Assembly: GCA_934201655.1 (NCBI GenBank)
Contig: CAKPXD010000026.1
Span: 1 to 12,791, forward strand
DNA: 12,791 nt
Direction: 5' to 3'
DNA from: an uncultured Streptococcus sp.
GTDB lineage: Bacteria; Bacillota; Bacilli; Lactobacillales; Streptococcaceae
Made by a program: the position numbers and the translations under genes. Numbering within the stretch: the stretch's first letter is position 1; every line of letters starts with the position of its first letter. Positions 6,667-12,791 of this stretch are shown one piece after another. The notes beneath the pieces were generated by a model. It had not been told where the DNA came from, made no database searches, and was given only the letters and a program-made list of their open reading frames with translations.

Positions 6667-7081
6667 GGCTGGAGTTCTCCTTTACGTCGTCACTATTGCT
6701 GGAATTTTTAGTCTCTTATTGCAGTTTTATCTAAATCGGCAAGTAGCACATCATCAGGATTATGCCTTAAATAAAGAAAAACTTCTTGCATTTGCAATGG
6801 CTAAGAGAACCTATGAAAGAGCTAATTCTGAAAGTGGAGTCCAGTCATTTGATGTCGGAAAAGCAACTTATCATACTTATGAAAAGAGCTTCATAACAAC
6901 TGTTAACACTGGGAAAAATCAGTTTGAATTTCACTTTTCTCCTTTAAAAAAGACCGGCCAAAAGTCTGAGAAAACCGAAGACAAGCCCAAAGAAGGAAAT
7001 GAGGAGAAAAAAGAAGAAGGGAGCAAAAAAGAGACGTCTAAGTCTTCTAAGTTAGCACCTTCAAAGAACAGTACAGAGTAG
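6644..7081 (+). CDS. comGG: Competence pilus protein ComGG (CglG/ComYG), GTG start
   Basis: This last gene of the comG operon encodes a 145-residue minor pilus component. The N-terminus is short and basic ([10 protein letters not shown]), followed by a hydrophobic segment of about residues 9-29. The pilin Glu at position 5 is not visible, unlike in ComGC to ComGF, so processing may differ. From about residue 102 the chain is a low-complexity Lys/Glu/Ser tail. The GTG at 6644 was chosen because it gives the family N-terminus and is preceded by GAGGGAG (6627-6633); the in-frame ATG at 6590 would add 18 residues without need. It overlaps comGF by 23 nt. No clear terminator directly follows; transcripts may run on into the next gene. 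Confidence 0.9.
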   Translation: MWKKKKVRAGVLLYVVTIAGIFSLLLQFYLNRQVAHHQDYALNKEKLLAFAMAKRTYERANSESGVQSFDVGKATYHTYEKSFITTVNTGKNQFEFHFSPLKKTGQKSEKTEDKPKEGNEEKKEEGSKKETSKSSKLAPSKNSTE

Positions 7082-7108
7082 TTTGGACGAGGTTTTTACC
7101 TGAAATCA

Positions 7109-7117
7109 TGCTATAAT
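7109..7117 (+). promoter_or_regulatory. Extended -10 promoter before the histidine phosphatase gene
   Basis: TGCTATAAT is a full extended -10 element (TG at 7109-7110, TATAAT at 7112-7117). No good -35 is seen at 16-18 bases. Transcription would start near 7124, leaving a leader of about 16 nt carrying GGAGG. It would free the gene from dependence on the competence-only promoter upstream. Confidence 0.65.
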
Positions 7118-7139
7118 AGATACATATGGAGGACAGAAT

Positions 7140-7841
7140 ATGTCAAGTGTAAAATTGTATCTAGTACGTCATGGGAAAACAATGTTTAATACGATTGGGC
7201 GTGCTCAAGGTTGGAGTGATACTCCTTTAACAGCTGAAGGTGAGCGAGGTATTCACGAATTGGGAATTGGTTTGCGTGAGTTAGGTTTAACCTTTGAACG
7301 TGCTTATTCAAGCGACTCAGGGCGAACCATTCAGACTATGGGAATTATCCTTGAGGAGCTTGGTTTGACTGGGCAAATTCCTTATCGCATGGATAAGCGA
7401 ATTCGTGAATGGTGCTTTGGTAGTTTTGATGGTGCTTATGATGGAGATCTTTTTATGGGTATCATCCCTCGAATCTTTAATGTCGACCATGTGCATCGTT
7501 TGTCCTATGCTGAGCTAGCTGAAGGTCTGGTAGAAGTAGACACAGCAGGTTGGGCTGAAGGTTGGGAAAAACTAAGTGGTCGTATCTGGGAAGGCTTTGA
7601 AGCCATTGCCAAGGAAATGGAAGCTAATGGGGGTGGGAATGCCCTGGTAGTCAGCCATGGAATGACTATTGGAACCATTGTTTATTTAATTAACGGCATG
7701 CATCCGCATGGTCTTGATAATGGTAGTGTCACAATTCTCGAGTACCAGGATGGTCAGTTCTCAGTTGAGATTGTTGGGGACCGTAGCTACCGTGAAATTG
7801 GTCGAGCTAAGTTAGAAGAACAAGCTAGTTCAGAACAATAA
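7140..7841 (+). CDS. Histidine phosphatase family protein (phosphoglycerate mutase-like)
   Basis: This 233-residue cytoplasmic protein belongs to the histidine phosphatase (cofactor-dependent phosphoglycerate mutase / GpmB) superfamily. The phospho-histidine motif is LVRHGKT, with R10 and H11. Other expected residues are R62 (SDSGRTIQT), E90 in REWCFGSFDG and H173 in VVSHGMT. Such proteins act on phosphorylated small molecules through a phosphohistidine intermediate. The substrate here cannot be read from the sequence, and many family members annotated as mutases are phosphatases. The ATG is set by GGAGG at 7128-7132. It lies 58 bases after comGG but has its own extended -10 promoter, so it is probably not a competence gene. 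A candidate terminator follows at 7871-7935. Confidence 0.9.
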   Translation: MSSVKLYLVRHGKTMFNTIGRAQGWSDTPLTAEGERGIHELGIGLRELGLTFERAYSSDSGRTIQTMGIILEELGLTGQIPYRMDKRIREWCFGSFDGAYDGDLFMGIIPRIFNVDHVHRLSYAELAEGLVEVDTAGWAEGWEKLSGRIWEGFEAIAKEMEANGGGNALVVSHGMTIGTIVYLINGMHPHGLDNGSVTILEYQDGQFSVEIVGDRSYREIGRAKLEEQASSEQ

Positions 7842-7870
7842 AATTCAGTACTAAATGAAAATGATTAATA

Positions 7871-7935
7871 GGATGCTAATGTCTTGATTCACAAGCTTGC
7901 GATAGCTGAGTACTTTGACAATAGCATTCTTTTTT
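7871..7935 (+). terminator. Candidate long-loop terminator overlapping the patA promoter
   Basis: GGATGCTAATGTC (7871-7883) can pair with GACAATAGCATTC (7917-7929) at 12 of 13 positions (one wobble, one A-A mismatch), and six Ts follow at once (7930-7935). The 33-base loop may hold a small inner hairpin (7894-7897 with 7904-7907). It would end transcripts from the histidine phosphatase gene and any comG read-through. Its 3' arm includes most of the patA -35 (7915-7920). The long loop lowers confidence. Confidence 0.5.
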
Positions 7936-7943
7936 GTTAGAAT
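7915..7943 (+). promoter_or_regulatory. Strong sigma-A promoter of patA-patB
   Basis: A consensus TTGACA (7915-7920), a 17-base spacer and TAGAAT (7938-7943) give a near-ideal promoter with a predicted start near 7950. The resulting leader of about 68 nt contains the attenuator-like hairpin. A promoter this strong in front of a hairpin suggests that expression is set by the leader rather than by initiation. Confidence 0.85.
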
Positions 7944-7965
7944 AGTATCAACATAAAAGCATAAG

Positions 7966-7996
7966 AAGGGACTGACAGAACTGTCGTCCCCTTTTG
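7966..7996 (+). terminator. Attenuator-like terminator in the patA leader
   Basis: GGGAC (7968-7972) pairs with GTCCC (7986-7990) and GACA (7974-7977) with TGTC (7982-7985), with a single bulged T and the loop GAAC. A T4 run (7992-7995) follows. AAGGG at 7966-7970 can extend pairing into the CCCCTT strand. It sits between the promoter and the patA ATG, so it would stop most transcripts early. To my knowledge a transcriptional attenuator disrupted in fluoroquinolone-resistant pneumococci has been described before patA; this appears to be its homologue. Confidence 0.75.
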
Positions 7997-8013
7997 TCTA
8001 TCTTATAAGGGGG
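7988..8013 (+). promoter_or_regulatory. Alternative hairpin sequestering the patA Shine-Dalgarno
   Basis: CCCCTT (7988-7993) is complementary to AAGGGG (8007-8012), the core of the Shine-Dalgarno AAGGGGG that ends 4 bases before the patA ATG. The same C-rich strand forms the 3' arm of the attenuator, so the two structures exclude each other. In read-through RNA this pairing could hide the ribosome site. It is seen directly as complementarity; its use is inference. Confidence 0.5.
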
Positions 8014-8017
8014 AAAT

Positions 8018-9724
8018 ATGCTGTTTCAGAAAATAAAAGCCTATAAATGGCAGGCCCTGGCTTCCTTGGTTATGACAGGTCTAATGGTTACGAGTTCGCT
8101 CTTGCAACCACGTTATTTGCAGGAGGTTTTAGAGGCCCTACTAACAGGTGATAATGAAGCTATTTATACTATCGGTTTTTGGTTAATTCTTGTTGCCTTG
8201 ATTGGTTTGGTTGCAGGTGGGATCAATGTAGTGTTAGCAGCTTACATTGCTCAAGGAGTTTCGTCTGACTTACGTGAAGATGCCTTTCGTAAGATTCAAA
8301 CTTTTTCATACGCCAATATTGAGAAGTTTAATGCAGGGAACCTCGTTGTGCGTATGACCAACGATATCAATCAGATTCAAAACGTCGTTATGATGACCTT
8401 CCAAATCCTCTTTCGACTACCGATTTTATTTATTGGTTCCTTTATATTAGCCGTTGTCACTCTGCCTTCGCTGTGGTGGGTGCTAGTTCTTATGGTCATT
8501 TTGATCGTCGCCATGACAGGTCTTATGATGGGGATGATGGGACCGCGATTTGCAAAATTTCAGACCTTATTGGAGCGTATCAATGCCATTGCCAAAGAAA
8601 ATTTACGTGGTGTGCGCGTGGTTAAGTCTTTTGTTCGAGAAAAAGACCAGTTTGCTAAGTTTACGCAGGTATCCGATGAATTACTGGGTGAAAACCTTTA
8701 TATCGGTTACGCCTTTTCTATCGTTCAACCTGTAATGATGATGATTTCATACGGGGCTGTCTTTCTTTCAATCTGGCTTGTAGCAGGTATGGCAGAGTCA
8801 GATCCGTCAGTAGTTGGTTCCATTGCTTCCTTTGTAAACTACCTGAGTCAGATTATCTTTACCATCGTCATGGTTGGATTTTTGGGAAATTCAGTCACTC
8901 GTGCCATGATTTCCCTTCGTCGTATTCGTGAAATCCTTGATACAGAACCAGCTATGACTTTCAATGATGTGGAAGATGAAGAATTGGAAGGAAGTCTCAG
9001 TTTTGAAAATGTTACCTTTACCTATCCAAATGATGAAGAACCTATCCTAAAAGATGTATCCTTCGATATCGCAGCTGGTGAAATGGTTGGGGTTGTCGGA
9101 GCAACTGGTGCAGGGAAATCAACCTTGGCTCAGTTGATTCCACGATTATTTGATCCTCAGCAAGGTTCGATCAAGATTGGTGGAAAGGACATTCGGACAG
9201 TTAGTGAAGGGACGCTTCGTAAGACAGTTTCTATCGTCCTACAAAGAGCCATTCTCTTTAGTGGAACCATCGCAGATAATCTCAGACAAGGTAAGGGAGA
9301 TGCGACAGTTTCAGAAATGGAACGCGCAGCTCGCATCGCCCAGGCCAGTGAATTTATTAGTCGTATGGACTTGGCTTTTGAAAGTCCGGTTGAGGAACGT
9401 GGGACTAACTTTTCTGGTGGACAAAAACAAAGAATGTCTATTGCGCGTGGAATTGTCAGCAATCCTCGTATCTTGATTTTTGATGATTCAACCTCTGCCC
9501 TTGATGCCAAATCGGAACGTTTGGTTCAAGAAGCCCTCAACAAGGATTTGAAGGGGACGACTACGATTATCATCGCACAAAAAATTAGCTCTGTTGTGCA
9601 TGCTGATAAAATTTTAGTGCTTGACCAAGGTCGCTTGATCGGTCAAGGCAAACATGCTGACTTGGTTGCATCAAACCCAGTTTATCGTGAAATTTACGAG
9701 ACGCAAAAAGGAAAGGAGGAGTAG
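8018..9724 (+). CDS. patA: Multidrug ABC exporter subunit PatA (degenerate ATPase site)
   Basis: This half-size ABC exporter (568 residues) has an N-terminal membrane domain of about six helices (residues ~10-300) and a C-terminal nucleotide-binding domain. With PatB it is expected to form the heterodimeric efflux pump known in pneumococcus to export fluoroquinolones and dyes. The NBD has Walker A GATGAGKS (361-368), a Q-loop Q409 followed by Arg rather than the usual Asp, and an intact signature FSGGQ (465-469). Walker B ends D489-D490 (Asp in place of the catalytic Glu), and Q521 replaces the H-switch His. So its own ATP site is probably non-catalytic while its signature serves PatB's site. 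The Shine-Dalgarno AAGGGGG lies at 8007-8013. Regulation is likely through the leader attenuator. patB follows with a single base between the genes. Confidence 0.92.
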   Translation: MLFQKIKAYKWQALASLVMTGLMVTSSLLQPRYLQEVLEALLTGDNEAIYTIGFWLILVALIGLVAGGINVVLAAYIAQGVSSDLREDAFRKIQTFSYANIEKFNAGNLVVRMTNDINQIQNVVMMTFQILFRLPILFIGSFILAVVTLPSLWWVLVLMVILIVAMTGLMMGMMGPRFAKFQTLLERINAIAKENLRGVRVVKSFVREKDQFAKFTQVSDELLGENLYIGYAFSIVQPVMMMISYGAVFLSIWLVAGMAESDPSVVGSIASFVNYLSQIIFTIVMVGFLGNSVTRAMISLRRIREILDTEPAMTFNDVEDEELEGSLSFENVTFTYPNDEEPILKDVSFDIAAGEMVGVVGATGAGKSTLAQLIPRLFDPQQGSIKIGGKDIRTVSEGTLRKTVSIVLQRAILFSGTIADNLRQGKGDATVSEMERAARIAQASEFISRMDLAFESPVEERGTNFSGGQKQRMSIARGIVSNPRILIFDDSTSALDAKSERLVQEALNKDLKGTTTIIIAQKISSVVHADKILVLDQGRLIGQGKHADLVASNPVYREIYETQKGKEE

Positions 9725-9725
9725 G

Positions 9726-11492
9726 ATGAAGACATTTGAATTCTTTTGGAACTATTTTAGAGTTTATAAGATATCTTTTGTCGTTGTTATTGCTATGATT
9801 ATCATTGCAACGATTGCACAAGCCCTCTTTCCAGTATTTGCAGGTCAAACAGTCACGGAACTAGCTAATTTAGTTATAGCTTATCAAAATGGAAATCCTG
9901 ATATGGTTTGGCAAAGTCTATTGGGACTTCTAATCAATCTTGCCTATGTTTTGATTGTGCTCGTGGTGTCGAGTCTTATCTATATGGTTTTGATGAGCCG
10001 TATTATTGCCGAATCGACAAATGAGATGCGTAAGGGCCTTTTTGGCAAGCTTTCTCGCTTGACTGTTTCCTTCTTTGACCGCCATCAAGATGGTGATATC
10101 CTGTCACGTTTTACCAGTGATTTGGATAACATCCTACAGGCTTTCAACGAAAGTCTGGTGTCTGTTATGACCAATATTGCCCTTTATATTGGTTTGTTGA
10201 TTGTCATGTTCGCAAAAAATGTGACCTTGGCTTTGATTACGATTGCTAGCACTCCGATAGCTGTCATCATGTTGATTGTCATTTTGAAATTGGCAAGAAA
10301 ATACACCAACCTCCAACAAAAGGAAGTTGGGAAGCTCAACGCCTACATGGATGAGAGTATTTCAGGTCAAAAAGCCGTTATCGTTCAGGGCATTCAAGAA
10401 GATGTGATTGCAGGTTTTGTTGAGCAAAATGAACGTGTTCGAAAAGCAACCTTTAAGGGCAGAATGTTTTCAGGAATTCTCTTTCCTGTCATGAACGGAA
10501 TGAGCTTGGTCAACACAGCAGTAGTTATTTTTGTAGGTTCAGCTGTCTTACTGAATGATCAGAATATCGAGACAGCAACTGCTCTGGGTTTGATTGTCAT
10601 GTTTACCCAGTTTTCTCAGCAATATTACCAACCCATTATCCAATTGGCAGCGAGCTGGGGAAGTTTGCAACTGGCCTTTACAGGTGCGGAACGTATCCAA
10701 GAAATGTTTGATGCAGAAGAAGAAATTCGTCCTCAAGATGCTCCAGTTTTCACAGAATTGCGAGAAGGTGTGGAGATTCGTAACGTGGACTTCTCCTACC
10801 TGCCAGGGAAACCGATTCTAAAAGATGTCAGCATTTCAGCTCCAAAAGGGAAAATGATTGCGGTTGTTGGTCCGACAGGGTCAGGAAAAACGACCATCAT
10901 GAACTTAATCAATCGTTTTTATGATGTGGATGCAGGAAGTATCAGTATTGATGGTAGAGATATCCGTGAGTTTGATTTAGACAGTTTGCGAAGTAAGGTA
11001 GGAATTGTCCTACAGGATTCTGTTTTGTTCAGTGGAACTATTCGTGACAATATTCGCTTTGGGGTACCAGATGCTAGTCAGGAGATGGTCGAAGCAGCTG
11101 CTAAGGCTACGCATATCCATGAATATATCGAAAGTCTACCAGATAAGTACGATACTCTGATTAATGATGATCAGAGCGTATTCTCAACCGGTCAGAAGCA
11201 GTTGATTTCTATTGCTCGTACCTTGATGACGGATCCCCAGGTTTTAATCTTGGATGAGGCAACATCAAACGTGGATACTGTAACAGAGAGCAAGATTCAA
11301 AATGCCATGGAGGCAATTGTAGCAGGAAGAACTAGTTTTGTGATTGCCCATCGCTTGAAAACTATTCTCAATGCAGATCAGATTATTGTCCTTAAGGATG
11401 GTGAGGTTATCGAACAAGGAAATCACCATGAATTGCTCAAGCTTGGAGGCTTTTACTCCGAACTGTACCATAATCAATTTGTCTTTGAATAA
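9726..11492 (+). CDS. patB: Multidrug ABC exporter subunit PatB (catalytic ATPase site)
   Basis: This is the second half-transporter of the pair, 588 residues, the length I recall for pneumococcal PatB. The membrane domain spans about residues 15-310 and is followed by the NBD. It has Walker A GPTGSGKT (382-389), Q430, Walker B VLILDE with D510 and catalytic E511, and the H-switch H542. All are canonical. The signature is FSTGQ (486-490), with Thr replacing the first Gly of SGGQ. The pair should therefore have one active site (PatB Walker motifs with PatA signature) and one degenerate site, as in BmrCD, LmrCD and TM287/288. The ATG at 9726 was chosen over 9654, which lies inside patA, because AAGGAGGA (9713-9720) precedes it. 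A BOX element begins at its stop codon. Confidence 0.93.
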   Translation: MKTFEFFWNYFRVYKISFVVVIAMIIIATIAQALFPVFAGQTVTELANLVIAYQNGNPDMVWQSLLGLLINLAYVLIVLVVSSLIYMVLMSRIIAESTNEMRKGLFGKLSRLTVSFFDRHQDGDILSRFTSDLDNILQAFNESLVSVMTNIALYIGLLIVMFAKNVTLALITIASTPIAVIMLIVILKLARKYTNLQQKEVGKLNAYMDESISGQKAVIVQGIQEDVIAGFVEQNERVRKATFKGRMFSGILFPVMNGMSLVNTAVVIFVGSAVLLNDQNIETATALGLIVMFTQFSQQYYQPIIQLAASWGSLQLAFTGAERIQEMFDAEEEIRPQDAPVFTELREGVEIRNVDFSYLPGKPILKDVSISAPKGKMIAVVGPTGSGKTTIMNLINRFYDVDAGSISIDGRDIREFDLDSLRSKVGIVLQDSVLFSGTIRDNIRFGVPDASQEMVEAAAKATHIHEYIESLPDKYDTLINDDQSVFSTGQKQLISIARTLMTDPQVLILDEATSNVDTVTESKIQNAMEAIVAGRTSFVIAHRLKTILNADQIIVLKDGEVIEQGNHHELLKLGGFYSELYHNQFVFE

Positions 11493-11641
11493 TACTCTTC
11501 GAAAATCTCTTCAAACCACGTCAGCGTCCCCTTGCCGTATATGTGTTACTGACTTCGTCAGTTCTATCCACAACCTCAAAACTGTGTTTTGAGCAACCTG
11601 CGGCTAGCTTCCTAGTTTGCTCTTTGATTTTCATTGAGTAT
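11492..11641 (+). repeat. BOX repeat element (boxA-boxB-boxC, one boxB)
   Basis: This 150-bp element matches the BOX repeats of S. pneumoniae and relatives. It starts with ATACTC and ends with GAGTAT as terminal inverted repeats (11492-11497 and 11636-11641). The boxA part contains CGTCAGCG and CTTGCCGTA, the site used by BOX-PCR typing with one difference. The centre holds the boxB hairpin ACTGAC/GTCAGT (11548-11562) and then CTCAAAAC/GTTTTGAG (11575-11593). The length fits a single boxB copy (roughly 59+45+50). It lies in the patB-amidotransferase gap, and its first base is the last A of the patB TAA. BOX elements are mobilised in trans and can form folded RNA; an effect on patB mRNA is possible but not shown. 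Confidence 0.93.
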
Positions 11642-11646
11642 AAGCA

Positions 11647-11678
11647 AAAAAGTTGTCCTAATTTTGGGCAACTTTTTC
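11647..11678 (+). terminator. Terminator of the patAB transcript
   Basis: AAAAAGTTGTCC (11647-11658) pairs with GGGCAACTTTTT (11666-11677) over 12 positions with one wobble and the loop TAATTTT. It lies just past the BOX element, so the whole BOX would be in the 3' UTR of patB mRNA. The palindrome has an A-run on one side and a T-run on the other, so it could work in both directions. Beyond it, 11679-11780 shows no convincing promoter. Confidence 0.85.
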
Positions 11679-11780
11679 TGATAAAAAAATTTTATCACGG
11701 ACTTAAAAAATACATATTAGACAGGAGTGGGCAAGGATGATAAGATAAGATTATCAATAGAAAAGGAAAGGAAATCAGTG

Positions 11781-12470
11781 ATGGCAAGAACAGTTGTTGG
11801 AGTAGCGGCAAATCTATGTCCTGTGGACGCAGAAGGAAAAAATATTCATTCATCAGTCTCTTGTAAATTTGCTGAGAGTATTCGTCAGGTTGGCGGACTT
11901 CCTTTGGTCATTCCGGTTGGTGATGAGTCGGTGGTCCATGACTATGTAGAAATGATTGATAAGCTCATCTTGACTGGAGGACAAAATGTTCATCCTCAGT
12001 TTTATGGTGAGGAAAAAACAATTGATAGCGACGACTATAACCTAACTCGTGACGAGTTTGAGCTAGCTCTTTTACAAGAAGCCTTGCGTCAGAATAAACC
12101 AATTTTAGCCATTTGTCGTGGCGTTCAGCTTGTCAACGTTGCCTTTGGTGGGACACTCAATCAGGATATTGAAGGTCATTGGCAAGGTCTACCTTTTGGG
12201 ACTTCACATTCTATTGAGACAGTGGATGGCAGTGTAGTATCTAAATTGTTTGGTAAAGAAAGTCAGGTTAATTCAGTGCATCGTCAGAGCATTAAAGATC
12301 TGGCACCCAATTTCCGTGTGACGGCTGTGGATCCACGTGATCAAACTGTTGAAGCAATCGAATCTATCGATGAACACCGTATTATTGGTCTCCAGTGGCA
12401 TCCAGAATTCTTGGTCAATGAAGAAGATGGCAACTTAGAATTATTTGAGTATTTATTGAATGAACTATAA
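11781..12470 (+). CDS. Class I glutamine amidotransferase-like / peptidase C26 family hydrolase
   Basis: This 229-residue cytoplasmic protein has a stand-alone class-I glutamine amidotransferase fold of the gamma-glutamyl hydrolase type (peptidase C26, PuuD-like). The catalytic triad is visible: C112 in AICRGVQL, and H207 and E209 in LQWHPEF. LTGGQNVHPQFYGE (64-77) is typical of this group. Likely substrates are gamma-glutamyl conjugates such as gamma-glutamyl-GABA, but no polyamine or GABA pathway gene is nearby, so the substrate is open. The start MARTVVGV at 11781 was chosen over the in-frame ATG at 11727 because AAAGGAAA (11767-11774) precedes it and the family N-terminus begins there. 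The upstream terminator suggests its own promoter, but I could not identify one. Its stop codon lies in the next terminator stem. Confidence 0.9.
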   Translation: MARTVVGVAANLCPVDAEGKNIHSSVSCKFAESIRQVGGLPLVIPVGDESVVHDYVEMIDKLILTGGQNVHPQFYGEEKTIDSDDYNLTRDEFELALLQEALRQNKPILAICRGVQLVNVAFGGTLNQDIEGHWQGLPFGTSHSIETVDGSVVSKLFGKESQVNSVHRQSIKDLAPNFRVTAVDPRDQTVEAIESIDEHRIIGLQWHPEFLVNEEDGNLELFEYLLNEL

Positions 12471-12496
12471 CGACTAGAATCCTAGTCGTTTTATTA
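12469..12496 (+). terminator. Terminator overlapping the amidotransferase stop codon
   Basis: ACGACTAG (12470-12477) pairs perfectly with CTAGTCGT (12482-12489) around the loop AATC, extended by A12469-T12490 and followed by TTTATTATT. The stop TAA (12468-12470) forms the base of the stem. Confidence 0.88.
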
Positions 12497-12542
12497 TTCG
12501 TAGGGTTTGATGCCTCAAGTTTTTAAATTTTGTAAGATTCTA

Positions 12543-12556
12543 TGCAAACGTTTGAA
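12543..12556 (+). promoter_or_regulatory. Weak cre-like palindrome upstream of pgi
   Basis: TGCAAACGTTTGAA contains the palindrome CAAACGTTTG and matches the cre consensus TGNAANCGNTNNCA except that the conserved C is A. It lies about 36 bases upstream of the pgi -35, a position where CcpA can activate. This is consensus evidence only. Confidence 0.35.
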
Positions 12557-12591
12557 TTGTGATAAAAATTGGAAATTTTTAGTATAAAAAC

Positions 12592-12620
12592 TTGAAAAAA
12601 TTGTTAGTAAGCGTTATGAT
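12592..12620 (+). promoter_or_regulatory. Promoter of pgi
   Basis: TTGAAA (12592-12597), a 17-base spacer and TATGAT (12615-12620) fit a good sigma-A promoter, with a start near 12627 and a leader of about 22 nt containing GGAGGA (12638-12643). Confidence 0.78.
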
Positions 12621-12648
12621 AGAAAAGAAGAAATTTTGGAGGAATACT

Positions 12649-12791
12649 ATGTCACATATTAAATTTGATTATTCAAAAGTATTAGACAAATTTGTTGCAC
12701 CACATGAAGTGGAATACATGCAAGCACAAGTTACAGCAGCAGACGAATTGATCCGTAAAGGAACTGGTGCTGGTAGCGACTTCTTGGGTTG
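12649..12791 (+). CDS. pgi: Glucose-6-phosphate isomerase, N-terminal part (cut by window end)
   Basis: The reading frame from ATG 12649 runs open to the window edge (47 full codons). It begins [16 protein letters not shown] and ends [11 protein letters not shown], the conserved N-terminus of streptococcal Pgi. The enzyme interconverts glucose-6-phosphate and fructose-6-phosphate in glycolysis in the cytoplasm. The catalytic residues lie beyond the window and cannot be checked. GGAGGA ends 5 bases before the ATG, and a good promoter lies upstream. The full protein is expected to be about 450 residues. Confidence 0.9.
   Translation, partial: MSHIKFDYSKVLDKFVAPHEVEYMQAQVTAADELIRKGTGAGSDFLG

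Noticed and set aside
7855..7887. Ten-codon mini-ORF (ATG...TGA) before patA as a possible leader peptide
   Set aside because: It lies upstream of the patA promoter and inside the candidate terminator arm, so it would not be on the patA transcript; no Shine-Dalgarno precedes it.
7994..8008. TTG-started four-residue reading frame in the patA leader
   Set aside because: It has no suitable Shine-Dalgarno and lies downstream of the attenuator stem, so it could not control its formation.
9157..9510. 117-codon minus-strand frame inside patA
   Set aside because: It is an antisense shadow of the well-supported NBD coding sequence, with no promoter or ribosome site.
11543..11740. 65-codon frame and neighbouring frames inside and after the BOX element
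   Set aside because: These frames are produced by the BOX repeat and terminator; they lack ribosome sites and such BOX-borne frames are usually spurious.
11727..11780. Longer N-terminus for the amidotransferase from ATG 11727
   Set aside because: The extra residues are charged and unlike the family start MARTVVGV; the ATG at 11781 has a proper AAAGGAAA site.
1..12791. CRISPR array, insertion sequence, prophage or toxin-antitoxin pair
   Set aside because: I saw no regularly spaced repeats, no transposase or integrase frame, and no small paired ORFs; the only mobile-type sequence is the BOX repeat.

Overview
The window looks like chromosomal core DNA from a mitis-group Streptococcus (close to S. 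mitis, S. oralis or S. pneumoniae). The evidence is the low-GC sequence, Gram-positive Shine-Dalgarno sites, a complete late-competence comG operon behind a ComX-type cin-box, a patA-patB-like efflux pair, and a BOX repeat of the pneumococcus/mitis type. Everything recognised lies on the + strand. I see no prophage, transposase, CRISPR array or clearly foreign island.

Layout. (1) 3-209: tRNA-Gln(UUG) and tRNA-Leu(CAA), ending at a hairpin terminator. (2) 339-1623: nagA (GlcNAc-6-phosphate deacetylase) with a NagR/DasR-type operator next to its promoter, and a terminator. (3) 1655-2831: a zinc-dependent medium-chain dehydrogenase with a cre-like CcpA site inside its promoter, and a terminator. 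(4) 2868-3317: a DUF1033-type small protein whose stop codon lies in the loop of its own terminator. (5) 3325-7081: comGA-GB-GC-GD-GE-GF-GG, the ATPase, membrane platform and pseudopilins of the competence pilus, from one cin-box. The genes overlap so that each cytoplasmic prepilin leader is encoded within the end of the previous gene. (6) 7109-7841: a histidine-phosphatase (phosphoglycerate-mutase-like) gene. (7) 7871-11492: patA and patB, two half-size ABC exporters expected to form one heterodimeric drug-efflux pump, with a strong promoter and a terminator-like attenuator in the 5' leader. (8) 11492-11678: a BOX element and a terminator. (9) 11781-12496: a class-I glutamine-amidotransferase-like (peptidase C26) hydrolase. 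(10) 12592-12791: promoter and first 47 codons of pgi, cut by the window edge.

Functionally the window combines sugar catabolism (nagA, pgi, and a probably catabolite-controlled dehydrogenase), DNA uptake (comG) and drug export (patAB). I find no wholly new system. The less ordinary signals are regulatory and architectural: the patA leader, in which one C-rich strand can pair either with the terminator arm or with the Shine-Dalgarno; a terminator-like hairpin whose 3' arm contains the patA -35; complementary degeneration of the PatA and PatB ATPase sites; three successive 38-nt comG overlaps; and the apparent loss of the usual ATG at the comGB start.
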